Shown: piece after piece, positions 1 to 7,069 of the stretch
Numbering within the stretch: the first letter of the stretch is position 1
How the letters are laid out: each line of letters begins with the position of its first letter
Origin: a virus
Reading direction: 5' to 3' (one strand)
Length of the DNA: 23,775 nucleotides
Virus record (IMG/VR): IMGVR_UViG_3300042691_016606
Coordinates: 1 to 23,775 of that record
Translations under genes and position numbers: made by a program
The notes under the pieces: model-generated
The model's input: only the letters and a program-made list of their open reading frames with translations
Database searches by the model: none
Told to the model about the DNA's origin: nothing

Positions 1-652
1 CAATGATAGGAAGGGATGCAGAAAATGTTGCACGTTCTGCATACATTAAAACACATAACAGACTATCATTCCAGCCCCAGCCTCTGACGCCTTCTGCGAA
101 TGATTGCTCAAAAAGTCTGTCGTAATTTTCTATTAGTGATTCTATGTGATTTTCATAAGCCTGCATAAACTTTTTGCGGCTAATGATTGTTCCTCCGCCT
201 GCAGAGTAGTGTGGGTAGTGTGTAATACCTCCACGTGACTTCACCCATTCCATTGCGCATGGCGCAATAGCATTTTTTATGTTAGGTATCATTACTAAGT
301 CTACTGACTGGAAACGAAAACGCTCCTTAATAAGGATGTCTTCTTCCATCAACATAACATATTCATTACTGATAATCTTACAAGCTTCGTAAATTCTCTC
401 TAACCATAACTTTGCCTCTGATGCAGTCCAACCATATCGACTTGGCTTTTGTGGATACCCATGCGATTCATTTCCATGGATATAGCCTACCGCGCTGTGT
501 TTTTGTGCAACTTCTGAAAAATCTTCACCGGCATCCGATGAGATTACCAGATGAGAATCTGGATAATTCTTGCGCATTCTGCCTAGAACATAATCAGCAC
601 TTTCTATATTGCTATGACCCCAGAGGTAAAAACCTAAAACTGATGAACTCAT
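1..652 (-). CDS. Putative glycosyltransferase, 3' end outside window
   Basis: The reading frame is open from an ATG at 652 to the window edge, giving 217 residues without the C-terminus. The start overlaps the TGA stop of the next gene upstream in an ATGA junction, which supports the chosen start. The protein begins with a hydrophobic strand (SSSVLGFYLWGHSN). About residue 100 it has an acidic motif, VMLMEEDILI, in the place where GT-A glycosyltransferases carry their metal-binding DxD. A later GWGWNDSL segment resembles the acceptor-side region of such enzymes. With two further glycosyltransferases just upstream it forms a three-gene set. The substrate is unknown: virion, host-surface or DNA glycosylation are all possible. 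The family call is inference from fold-like features and context, not from a signature motif. Confidence 0.5.
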   Translation of the reverse strand, partial: MSSSVLGFYLWGHSNIESADYVLGRMRKNYPDSHLVISSDAGEDFSEVAQKHSAVGYIHGNESHGYPQKPSRYGWTASEAKLWLERIYEACKIISNEYVMLMEEDILIKERFRFQSVDLVMIPNIKNAIAPCAMEWVKSRGGITHYPHYSAGGGTIISRKKFMQAYENHIESLIENYDRLFEQSFAEGVRGWGWNDSLLCVLMYAERATFSASLPII

Positions 653-1563
653 GATACATATTTAACTAGACCTATTTTTTCATGCAGCTCCTCTTTCCAA
701 GGGGCATACCGGTCATACTGATGTACAATACAATATGGCTTACCATCAGGAGTGCAAACCTTTCCATCAATCATTTCAGGAACTTCAACCAACATATTTT
801 CTACGTAAGTTCCGCTACGAAACCTTTCATAAGAATTATACGGTGTGCGTGGTCCAGTTGACCATTCAGGGCTATTGAATGGTATTGCTGCCAGTGTTCC
901 TAGATTTGCCACAAAAGGTGTGTCTGCTGGGACAATCTGTGTAATTTCAGCAAAAGATTTTCTGATGAGTAAATTATAGAAATGTTGATCTATAAAACCT
1001 GCAGGGTCTTTTGTAAAAAACGCTGCTTGATACATTGCCTCGCATAAGTCGATAAAAGCCTCCTTTTCTCCGCAAAAAACACCTGAGCATAGAGTTTCGG
1101 TATCAGCTAATTCTCTAAAAATGTTTTCACCAAAATGAAATTGCACTCCATCACCATTCCAGTCCTCATGCTTATATTTAACACCTTCAGCGCTTGCATA
1201 AATTTTATGCACATCATCGATATATGAAGAAAGCCATTCAGCCGGATTGCTTTGAAACAGTACATCTCGAATGTCAGTATGAAGTACATAGTCTATGTCT
1301 ACACAATAGTCACTTTTTAGAATTTGTGCATAATCACGAAACCTTTGTGTGGCAATGTGCGTCAGACCTTCCTCATTGGCTACCAATACATAAAAATCCT
1401 GTTCTTTAAAATAGTCTGCTAATTCTTTTGGAGGGTCGTACATTATGACAAAAACCTTACCATCAAAGCCTGAAGCCTTTAGACTCTGGGTCCAAGGAGC
1501 TACGTCTTCAATACTATAGCCTTTACACGCTGTGAATATCGCTAACTTCTGTTCTTTCTGCAT
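649..1563 (-). CDS. GT-A type glycosyltransferase
   Basis: This 304-residue protein carries VLHTDIRDVLFQSNP near residues 94-108. The DxRDVxFQ pattern is a typical donor/metal-binding motif of a GT-A nucleotide-sugar transferase family. The conserved C-terminal part has a YCIVHQYDR segment, also seen in such enzymes. An ATG at 1605 would extend the protein by 14 residues, but the first beta strand (KLAIFTACKGY) begins just after the ATG at 1563. That later start also shortens the overlap with the upstream gene to 41 bases. The gene ends in TGA, overlapping the next ATG. It probably works with its two glycosyltransferase neighbours. Its C-terminus (GLVKYVS) lacks the T-x-L-F tail found on enzymes of the DNA-modification island, so it may act on something other than DNA. 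Confidence 0.7.
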   Translation of the reverse strand: MQKEQKLAIFTACKGYSIEDVAPWTQSLKASGFDGKVFVIMYDPPKELADYFKEQDFYVLVANEEGLTHIATQRFRDYAQILKSDYCVDIDYVLHTDIRDVLFQSNPAEWLSSYIDDVHKIYASAEGVKYKHEDWNGDGVQFHFGENIFRELADTETLCSGVFCGEKEAFIDLCEAMYQAAFFTKDPAGFIDQHFYNLLIRKSFAEITQIVPADTPFVANLGTLAAIPFNSPEWSTGPRTPYNSYERFRSGTYVENMLVEVPEMIDGKVCTPDGKPYCIVHQYDRYAPWKEELHEKIGLVKYVS

Positions 1564-2722
1564 GTGTATTATATTTGTTTTCAACATTATTCTTGGTTTC
1601 TTCAAGGAAACTTCTTAGATACTCTTCTGAATATGTGCCTAACTCTTTTTCAGCAAACCACAGATTCTTTCTAATCCGTGTAATTTGATTAGGTGGAGTG
1701 GTTGAAGACGCAATCAGCTTTTTAGCAGCTTCTGCACATTCATCAAAATTACCTACCCAAAAAGAAGCAACAGCAAATTCATCTAATCCTTGCCATTCAT
1801 AGACAGAAGCCGTTACAAAGAGGATGTCTTGATGCGGGTAAGGCATGGTTGCACAAGCCTTTAGTAGTTGGTATGCCTGATGCCATTTTTGCTCATTTTT
1901 ATACATCATAGCCACGTGATAAATTGGCTCAGCTCTCCACGGACGACGCATCCAGCACTTTAGCATATGTGTTGAAACTGCATCGATGCCATCACCTCGG
2001 TGAGTCATACACCACCCTGTCATATAATCAGAAAACCAGGCCTCCTCGTCCCACGCGTCCTCGTTTGCGCAGCGAGTATACCAATGAATGGCTTTATCCC
2101 ATTGGCTGGTATCGCGGTATGACTGCGCCAAATAAAACATGTACCGATGATTATTTGGCTCATCAATTAAACCTTGTTCTAAGAGACTAATGTCTCTTTC
2201 AAACTTATCACTTTTAGAGCCTCCGTCGCTGATATCATTAAACCAAAGATTTTCAATTCTTGCGCGGTTGCGTAAGCCATCGGCTGGAGAATAATACTCG
2301 TGAGTTACACCAATACAACGCCAATCTCTTTTTGCATTGAGTATGCGAAAGTTGTAATAGCGAGTTCCGTGATTGTCCTGTATAACATCAAACCCATCAA
2401 TTTTTTCATCCAACATGTTCTTATCAAAACCTTCATCCACCAGCACCATATCGGCGTCAGTTAATAAGGTCCAATCTCCCCATTTTGCAGCATAACCTAA
2501 TGCTTCATTGCGGTTGTGACCAAAGTTAACCCAGGGCCTTTCGATAAGTTCTCCTGGTTTGTCTTTGAGAAAATTCTTAATGATTTCCTGTGTTCCATCA
2601 GTTGAGCCTGTGTCAACTATACACCAGGAATCGATGAGATGATAAACACTTTGCAAACACCTTTCTATGATACGTGATTCATTCTTTACGATCATATTCA
2701 GGCATATCTTATTTTCTGCCAT
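1523..2722 (-). CDS. Family 2 glycosyltransferase with TPR-like repeats
   Basis: The 399-residue protein starts with a classic GT2 N-terminus: ICLNMIVKNES, then IVDTGSTDGT at residues 35-44 and a DxD (TDAD, residues 88-91) for metal and nucleotide-sugar binding. This domain covers roughly residues 1-200. From about 205 to 345 there are helical repeats of TPR type (HRYMFYLAQSYRDTSQWDKA and similar units), which usually bind proteins. The same two-part layout is common in bacteria and large viruses. The acceptor cannot be told from sequence. It is the first gene of a three-glycosyltransferase set and overlaps the next. Family assignment is secure; biological role is not. Confidence 0.85.
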   Translation of the reverse strand: MAENKICLNMIVKNESRIIERCLQSVYHLIDSWCIVDTGSTDGTQEIIKNFLKDKPGELIERPWVNFGHNRNEALGYAAKWGDWTLLTDADMVLVDEGFDKNMLDEKIDGFDVIQDNHGTRYYNFRILNAKRDWRCIGVTHEYYSPADGLRNRARIENLWFNDISDGGSKSDKFERDISLLEQGLIDEPNNHRYMFYLAQSYRDTSQWDKAIHWYTRCANEDAWDEEAWFSDYMTGWCMTHRGDGIDAVSTHMLKCWMRRPWRAEPIYHVAMMYKNEQKWHQAYQLLKACATMPYPHQDILFVTASVYEWQGLDEFAVASFWVGNFDECAEAAKKLIASSTTPPNQITRIRKNLWFAEKELGTYSEEYLRSFLEETKNNVENKYNTHAERTEVSDIHSV

Positions 2723-2736
2723 TGTTTGTAATTTGT

Positions 2737-3072
2737 TTATTTATCCTTCCTAGCGGAGTGTGATTTCTTGGGAGTTATACCTTCTGGAATAGCCCGTTCA
2801 AAAACTAATTCAGGAGCCTCTTTGTGAGTTTTTTCCGCCGTTGCGCTTTCATTATTGTATTTTTCCTCTGCGGTCCTTAATGGCGCAGGCCCTTTCTTAA
2901 AAGGTTTCTTTTTAGGAGTGTACAGGGCCTTACTGATAATTGCAGCCAAGTCTTTGTCAATTTCTAAAGTTAACTCTCCGTTAATCAGCGCTGTGGCAAA
3001 TTTACCTCTACCAGCTTTAATGGTTAACTCGTAACCTTCTTTTGTTTTTTCAATTTCAAATGCGTTTTTCAT
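2737..3072 (-). CDS. Hypothetical protein with basic tail
   Basis: This is a 111-residue protein I do not recognise. The N-terminal 55 residues alternate short beta-like segments (YELTIKAGRG, ALINGELTLEID). The rest is lysine- and glutamate-rich and probably disordered (KKKPFKKGPAP, ending SARKDK). An ATG at 3099 lies in frame, but the ATG at 3072 follows an A-rich leader (AAACAAAAAACAAAAAACT), the initiation pattern used elsewhere in the window, and avoids overlap with the upstream gene. The basic low-complexity tail could bind nucleic acid, but nothing shows this directly. Confidence 0.6.
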   Translation of the reverse strand: MKNAFEIEKTKEGYELTIKAGRGKFATALINGELTLEIDKDLAAIISKALYTPKKKPFKKGPAPLRTAEEKYNNESATAEKTHKEAPELVFERAIPEGITPKKSHSARKDK

Positions 3073-3089
3073 AGTTTTTTGTTTTTTGT

Positions 3090-3329
3090 TTACGACCATC
3101 CATACTGTTTTTGATACCTCATCCAGTTTTCCACGTCTTTTTGGATGATCATTGATACATCATGAATTTCTCCGGTCTTTTTGATTCGTGTTACCACGTA
3201 ATGAAACCACGAGTCCTCAGCGTCCTCATAGTATTGCACCACGTGCTTGGAGTGCTTTTTATTCAGTGTTGCGTACGGTGTGCAATCCTGTAAATACTCA
3301 GTGTAGTTAAAAGGTGCTCTCCAACTCAT
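3090..3329 (-). CDS. Hypothetical protein
   Basis: A 79-residue unrecognised protein, rich in aromatic residues (WRAPFNYTEY, SWFHYVVTRI, NWMRYQKQYGWS). Its mixed strand and helix pattern suggests a small folded domain rather than a disordered peptide. It overlaps the upstream gene by 23 bases and sits in a run of three small unknown genes just downstream of the thymidylate-synthase-family gene. No signal peptide, membrane segment or metal motif is visible. Confidence 0.6.
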   Translation of the reverse strand: MSWRAPFNYTEYLQDCTPYATLNKKHSKHVVQYYEDAEDSWFHYVVTRIKKTGEIHDVSMIIQKDVENWMRYQKQYGWS

Positions 3330-3756
3330 ATTCCTTATATGCTACAATTTTTTTACCCGCGCTTATCAGCTTATCAATGCAAGCTTTAATCATATTTGTA
3401 TATTCGCTAGGGTAATCTGTTGTGTGTATTTGTGAAGACTTGCGATACACTGGAAAAATAGTGGCCGAGTTTTCCATGTGCGAAATTTCATTTATTTCAA
3501 AAATGCTGATAGAAATGCCGTACTGGTCTTCAAAGCATTTTACTATATAATCGCCTATTCCAATTCCTACAAGAGCTTGCTTTTCTCTTCCTTCATTATA
3601 GTAGTATGCACGTTTTGGCTTTCCTTCTCTGCCTAGAATAATAGTTGCACGTTTTAAATCTTCAAATACAGTTAGACTTTCCCATAAACACGGAACCCCG
3701 CTGCGCGTGCGTGCAATCTTAATCTTTTTGTTGTTAACTTCTGTCGTTTCTTTCAT
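3307..3756 (-). CDS. Hypothetical protein
   Basis: A 149-residue unrecognised protein. The N-terminal third (KIKIARTRSGVPCLWES, then VFEDLKRATIILGREGKPKR) is basic. The middle contains a hydrophobic stretch, ALVGIGIGDYIVKCF. The C-terminus is helical. There is no recognisable catalytic motif, signal peptide or membrane span. It begins 6 bases after the stop of the dCMP-hydroxymethylase-like gene, so the two are probably co-transcribed, which makes a role in nucleotide metabolism possible but unproven. Confidence 0.6.
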   Translation of the reverse strand: MKETTEVNNKKIKIARTRSGVPCLWESLTVFEDLKRATIILGREGKPKRAYYYNEGREKQALVGIGIGDYIVKCFEDQYGISISIFEINEISHMENSATIFPVYRKSSQIHTTDYPSEYTNMIKACIDKLISAGKKIVAYKEYELESTF

Positions 3757-3762
3757 GTTGGT

Positions 3763-4659
3763 TTATTGAATATAAAAATACTTGCTAAGAATTTCATGTG
3801 ATACTTCTTGCGTGATAGGTTCTTCTCCATTAACCACAGCTGCTACGTCAGTTAAAAAATTTCTACCAGCATCTGTAATGATGTAATTCTCGCTTACCAT
3901 AGTAAATAAAGGCTCTCTAAGAAGAAAAAAGATTGGAGTCTTTACACCTTCACTTTGAATGTCTTTAGCTAATTCAAAATGTCTTTCGTAATAGTGCAAA
4001 TTGTCTGCTAAGTGGTGATAAGTTCCTAACTCTAGGCTAGGGTATTTTTCTTTTAACCAATACCACATAGTTTGCATAAGTGTAGCAAAAAATGGTGCAT
4101 CGTATGTTAAGCCGTAAAAGATGTCGTTGGAGCGCATTTGGACTTTCATATTCAAGCGGTTATTGCGAATCCAAAAGTTAATATACATGGTGCAAACAAA
4201 ATCCTTGTTGCCCTCGTATTGATACTTAGGTTGATTAACAAAAGAGATTGCTTGACGAGTATTAGGGTCTTTTATTAGAGAATCTTTTGCCCATTGTAAC
4301 TGGCGCCCAAAAAGAATATGGCCATAGTTGGAATTAGCAAAACCATTATCCGAGATGTTTTTCCAAAAACTGGAAAAGTTATTGATCCAATCAATACCAC
4401 AGTCTCGACTCATATACCAGGAAAGTTCGCCCATAAAATACTTCCAGTTAAACTCTCGAGAATCAAAGTCAGGAACTGAAAAACGTGGGTCAATTTCTAA
4501 ATGAGCAAGCTCCATTTCACGAACTTTTAACCCCCTAGGTGCAGATTCATATCCGCCATTTTCTATTTTTTGCAGGGATTGTTTTGTTACGTAATTAAGT
4601 GTTTTGGTAAACCAGGAATGGTTAATTTTTGTGTCTGCGAGAATTTCTTGTACTTCCAT
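3763..4659 (-). CDS. Thymidylate-synthase-family enzyme, probably dCMP hydroxymethylase
   Basis: This 298-residue protein has the thymidylate synthase fold signatures: an ELSWY helix with Glu78, NYG (111-113), DPNTRQAI (131-138), catalytic Cys156, RSND (176-179), and His222/Tyr224 in LHYYERH. The residue equivalent to Asn177 of E. coli thymidylate synthase is Asp187, 31 residues after the catalytic cysteine, exactly the spacing in E. coli. That Asn reads uracil; Asp at this position is the hallmark of T4 dCMP hydroxymethylase (gp42). The likely reaction is therefore transfer of a one-carbon unit from methylene-tetrahydrofolate to C5 of dCMP, giving 5-hydroxymethyl-dCMP. A dCMP methylase is the main alternative. 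It overlaps the upstream dNMP kinase gene by one base in TAATG, matching a T4-like nucleotide pathway. The family is certain; the dCMP specificity is a strong inference. Confidence 0.85.
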   Translation of the reverse strand: MEVQEILADTKINHSWFTKTLNYVTKQSLQKIENGGYESAPRGLKVREMELAHLEIDPRFSVPDFDSREFNWKYFMGELSWYMSRDCGIDWINNFSSFWKNISDNGFANSNYGHILFGRQLQWAKDSLIKDPNTRQAISFVNQPKYQYEGNKDFVCTMYINFWIRNNRLNMKVQMRSNDIFYGLTYDAPFFATLMQTMWYWLKEKYPSLELGTYHHLADNLHYYERHFELAKDIQSEGVKTPIFFLLREPLFTMVSENYIITDAGRNFLTDVAAVVNGEEPITQEVSHEILSKYFYIQ

Positions 4660-5222
4660 TATTGATTGATAAATTTGTTAACTTTGTTAAGTATTTCTTC
4701 TGCTGGATAATAGCCATTTTCATCATGTACACGAATTAGCTTTTTGTTTTGTACTTTGCTATTTTGAAAGGCCTCCATGAATATATCCAATTCTTTTCTT
4801 TTGTCTTCAATTTTTGCCGAGTATGATTTTCCATCATCTTGGCTTGCAATAAAATCAGGATCAGCTACCAGGAGAATAAGATATGCCTGTTCCTCATTTT
4901 CCAAGAAACGTTCTTCGAGTTGTGGAACCCATGTATCAGGATATGAGTCACGGTACATCGTTCCATAGACGTGTTCACCCAAATGCGAGCGATTCCAAAT
5001 GACAATATCTGAAGTGTCCCAGTATTTTTCTACCCGCCACTTCATCATATTTAACTTAAAGTCCTCTTTTTGAAATTCTGTTTTGTCCTCGTTAGTTTCA
5101 CCTAATGGGTAACCCCAGTGCACCATTTCAGTCTTTTCGTACGTTTTTTGCAGGCCTGTAACCAATGTGTCTTTTCCTACACGGTCACAGCCCTCAATGA
5201 TTACAAGCTTAGTTTTTGACAT
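4659..5222 (-). CDS. Deoxynucleoside monophosphate kinase (thymidylate-kinase-like)
   Basis: The 187-residue protein opens with a P-loop, LVIIEGCDRVGKDTLV (GCDRVGKD at residues 11-18), in the form typical of thymidylate and phage dNMP kinases. It has a lid-side WNRSHLGEHVYG segment corresponding to the DR(Y/F/H) nucleobase-binding motif, with Asn in place of the usual Asp. An open frame extends to 5333, but the P-loop strand must start close to the N-terminus, so the ATG at 5222 is chosen; it overlaps the upstream gene by 14 bases. Direct coupling to the dCMP-hydroxymethylase-like gene suggests the same division of labour as T4 gp42/gp1, with this enzyme phosphorylating the modified dCMP on the way to the triphosphate. 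Substrate preference is inference. Confidence 0.82.
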   Translation of the reverse strand: MSKTKLVIIEGCDRVGKDTLVTGLQKTYEKTEMVHWGYPLGETNEDKTEFQKEDFKLNMMKWRVEKYWDTSDIVIWNRSHLGEHVYGTMYRDSYPDTWVPQLEERFLENEEQAYLILLVADPDFIASQDDGKSYSAKIEDKRKELDIFMEAFQNSKVQNKKLIRVHDENGYYPAEEILNKVNKFINQ

Positions 5223-5520
5223 TGGGATGAAATTGAGTTTCTTCAAAGTAAAAGGTATCAATTGCAACATACTCGGTATCAGGCATGTAAAGGCAGCTCC
5301 AAGTAGCCTCGTGGTGGTGATAGAGATGAACATGCAAAGGTTCGTATTTTATTGAGTCTACACAAATTACGCAATCAGTGTAGTTTATGCAATTAGTTCG
5401 AATCTTCGAAGAGCCTGTTTGAAGTTTTTTGTTTGAGCCGTACGCATCACAATCCGCGTTCTTTGTAGATTTGCAGCCAAAAAGCGTAAAGGCGGCTGCA
5501 ACAATGAATAATTTTTTCAT
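5209..5520 (-). CDS. Small predicted lipoprotein
   Basis: The 103-residue product begins MKKLFIVAAAFTLFGCKST, a short lipoprotein signal peptide with a lipobox ending at Cys16 (LFGC). The mature part is cysteine- and histidine-rich (four further cysteines, and HVHLYHHHE near residues 63-71), which could mean disulphides or metal binding. It would be anchored in a host membrane. Phage lipoproteins are best known as superinfection-exclusion or lysis-related proteins, but no homologous family is recognised here. It sits between nucleotide-pathway genes and overlaps the kinase gene, so it is probably expressed with them. Confidence 0.75.
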   Translation of the reverse strand: MKKLFIVAAAFTLFGCKSTKNADCDAYGSNKKLQTGSSKIRTNCINYTDCVICVDSIKYEPLHVHLYHHHEATWSCLYMPDTEYVAIDTFYFEETQFHPNVKN

Positions 5521-5541
5521 AAATGTTTAAAGAATTTAGTA

Positions 5542-6216
5542 TTATATACTCAAGTTGTCAAAAGTTTTCGCAAATGTAGTAATGAACGGGAAGTGGTCAG
5601 AAAGTCTACGATTAATTACCACCTGTTCAATTGGCTTAAGATTGCCCGAGCTTACACAGTAATCAATTCGCCCCTCGTTACAATGAGTATCCTGTGTTCC
5701 AATATCAAAACATTCATTTAACGTGTGTCGGTGTGAATTAAAATCTCCGCCAAAGATACAGTCTCCGGTAGTTGGAACTCGTGATAGCTGTTTCCATGCT
5801 CGGTGAACATGATGCCCTCGGCCGGCTGGCATGTGAACGTTGTAAATCTTTACCGGTCCGCCGTCAAATTCCACAATGATTTCTTGTAGAACGCCTTTTT
5901 CCTTTTTTAAATCTGATAGCAAATAACTTTTTGCTGATAAAATAGGAAGCTTTGAAAATGCTGCTAAACCATAAGTTCCAGGGTTCATATCCAGCCTCTT
6001 TGAAAATACTGGAACCCAGCCGCTGCCTAGCGCATTGCGAATTGCAATTACCTGGTCTATGCCTTGTGATCTTGATGCCCCTCTATCAACCTCTTGTAGT
6101 AAAATTACATCCACATCAGCCTTAGCTATTTCATGCATAAATGCAAATACATCAATGGTCTTGTCGTCCTTCATGCAGTGTCTTATGTTCCAGCAAAGAA
6201 CTTTAAGTTTATCCAT
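5542..6216 (-). CDS. Endonuclease/exonuclease/phosphatase family enzyme
   Basis: A 224-residue protein with the full motif set of the metal-dependent EEP superfamily (DNase I, AP endonuclease and sphingomyelinase fold): LCWNIRH, ILLQEVD (metal-binding Glu), YGLAAFSKLP, VKIYNVHMP, GGDFNSH (catalytic Asp and Asn), RIDY and LSDHFPF (catalytic His). The length suits a bare catalytic domain. An ATG at 6249 would add 11 residues but overlaps a promoter-like element at 6238-6247. The ATG at 6216 directly precedes the first strand and is preferred. A nuclease acting on host or recombining DNA is the simplest role in a phage; a phosphatase or phosphodiesterase on small molecules cannot be excluded. 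It lies between a lipoprotein gene and a glycosyltransferase gene. Confidence 0.85.
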   Translation of the reverse strand: MDKLKVLCWNIRHCMKDDKTIDVFAFMHEIAKADVDVILLQEVDRGASRSQGIDQVIAIRNALGSGWVPVFSKRLDMNPGTYGLAAFSKLPILSAKSYLLSDLKKEKGVLQEIIVEFDGGPVKIYNVHMPAGRGHHVHRAWKQLSRVPTTGDCIFGGDFNSHRHTLNECFDIGTQDTHCNEGRIDYCVSSGNLKPIEQVVINRRLSDHFPFITTFAKTFDNLSI

Positions 6217-6237
6217 TGTAATATGTTTTTCAGTATT

Positions 6238-6247
6238 GTTTATATTC
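6238..6247 (-). promoter_or_regulatory. Promoter-like element GAATATAAAC
   Basis: Reads GAATATAAAC on the minus strand, 21 bases before the preferred ATG of the EEP-family gene and overlapping an earlier in-frame ATG at 6249. Same variant as at 15537. Confidence 0.3.
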
Positions 6248-6266
6248 ATGTAGTTTACTTTAGTTT

Positions 6267-7067
6267 CTAAAAGAGTTTAGTAGCTATCATAGGCTGCATT
6301 GGAATACCTTCGGTAAATGTAATTTGTTTAGGATATGTAAGCTCGCTAATAGCCTTTAGGTGGTCGCCATTATAAGGGGCAATTTCTTTTTGGTATTTTT
6401 TCTTAATTTCTTCTAGTGCAATTTTATACTTTTTAGAGCGGTCAGTACTATTGCGATAAATAGTAGACTCACCTTCATCATAATAAAACCACGCGGTACA
6501 ATTATTTACCTGATAGTACCGATGTTTGCAGCGTAGCATTAGGTTAAAAGAAAACTCCTTGTCTTCCATGTCCTCTAGGTTTTCATCAAAACGTACACCT
6601 AAGCCTGCGCGAATAGCAAATGCACCAGTCGCAAATGACGTTAACCTTTTGAATGTTATCTCTTCTGGTACTTCCGAACTGGGCTTTTTCTTTCCAATGT
6701 AGGTTAAACCCAAAAGTTCCCAATCCGCTCGCGTAGTTATTCTGCTGATAATGGAATCTAATGTTGCTAGAGATGTAAGGTCGTTATCGATAAAAATGCC
6801 AATACCGCCTATGTTATCTAACTGTTCTAACAAAACATTACGCGCGGTTGCCGGGTTCCGCGGTGGCACGTCTAAATAAATGATTCTTTCATCTGCCACA
6901 TAATCTTCTGCTTGATAACCTTGGGAAGCTACATAAATCTTATCGAACTTATGGTTTTCCAATAACCAGATTAGTTGCCGATTGTGTATTTCTTTTCGGT
7001 GATCGCGTAATGTTGAACCTTCCGGCCCACAGTACGATGGAATAAAAACGTTGACTTGTGTGTTCAT
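6267..7067 (-). CDS. GT-A glycosyltransferase with terminal T-x-L-F tag
   Basis: This 266-residue enzyme has a GT2-like Rossmann N-terminus (VNVFIPSYCG), a NPATARNVLLEQL segment typical of the family, and the metal-binding motif IFIDNDLTSL with DND at residues 94-96. Downstream SFATGAFAIRA and DMEDKEFSFNL correspond to the acceptor-loop and catalytic-acid regions. The last residues are ATKLF, matching the T-x-L-F ends of three other proteins in the island. It starts 2 bases after the stop of the C5-methyltransferase-like gene. Tag and position suggest that it glycosylates DNA, perhaps adding sugar to a modified base or to a first sugar. The glycosyltransferase family is well supported; DNA as the substrate is inference. 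Confidence 0.78.
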   Translation of the reverse strand: MNTQVNVFIPSYCGPEGSTLRDHRKEIHNRQLIWLLENHKFDKIYVASQGYQAEDYVADERIIYLDVPPRNPATARNVLLEQLDNIGGIGIFIDNDLTSLATLDSIISRITTRADWELLGLTYIGKKKPSSEVPEEITFKRLTSFATGAFAIRAGLGVRFDENLEDMEDKEFSFNLMLRCKHRYYQVNNCTAWFYYDEGESTIYRNSTDRSKKYKIALEEIKKKYQKEIAPYNGDHLKAISELTYPKQITFTEGIPMQPMIATKLF

Positions 7068-7069
7068 TG

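Noticed and set aside
5223-5333. 37-residue N-terminal extension of the dNMP kinase
   Set aside because: It looks like a membrane segment only because it reads the lipoprotein gene in another frame; the P-loop strand begins right after the ATG at 5222.
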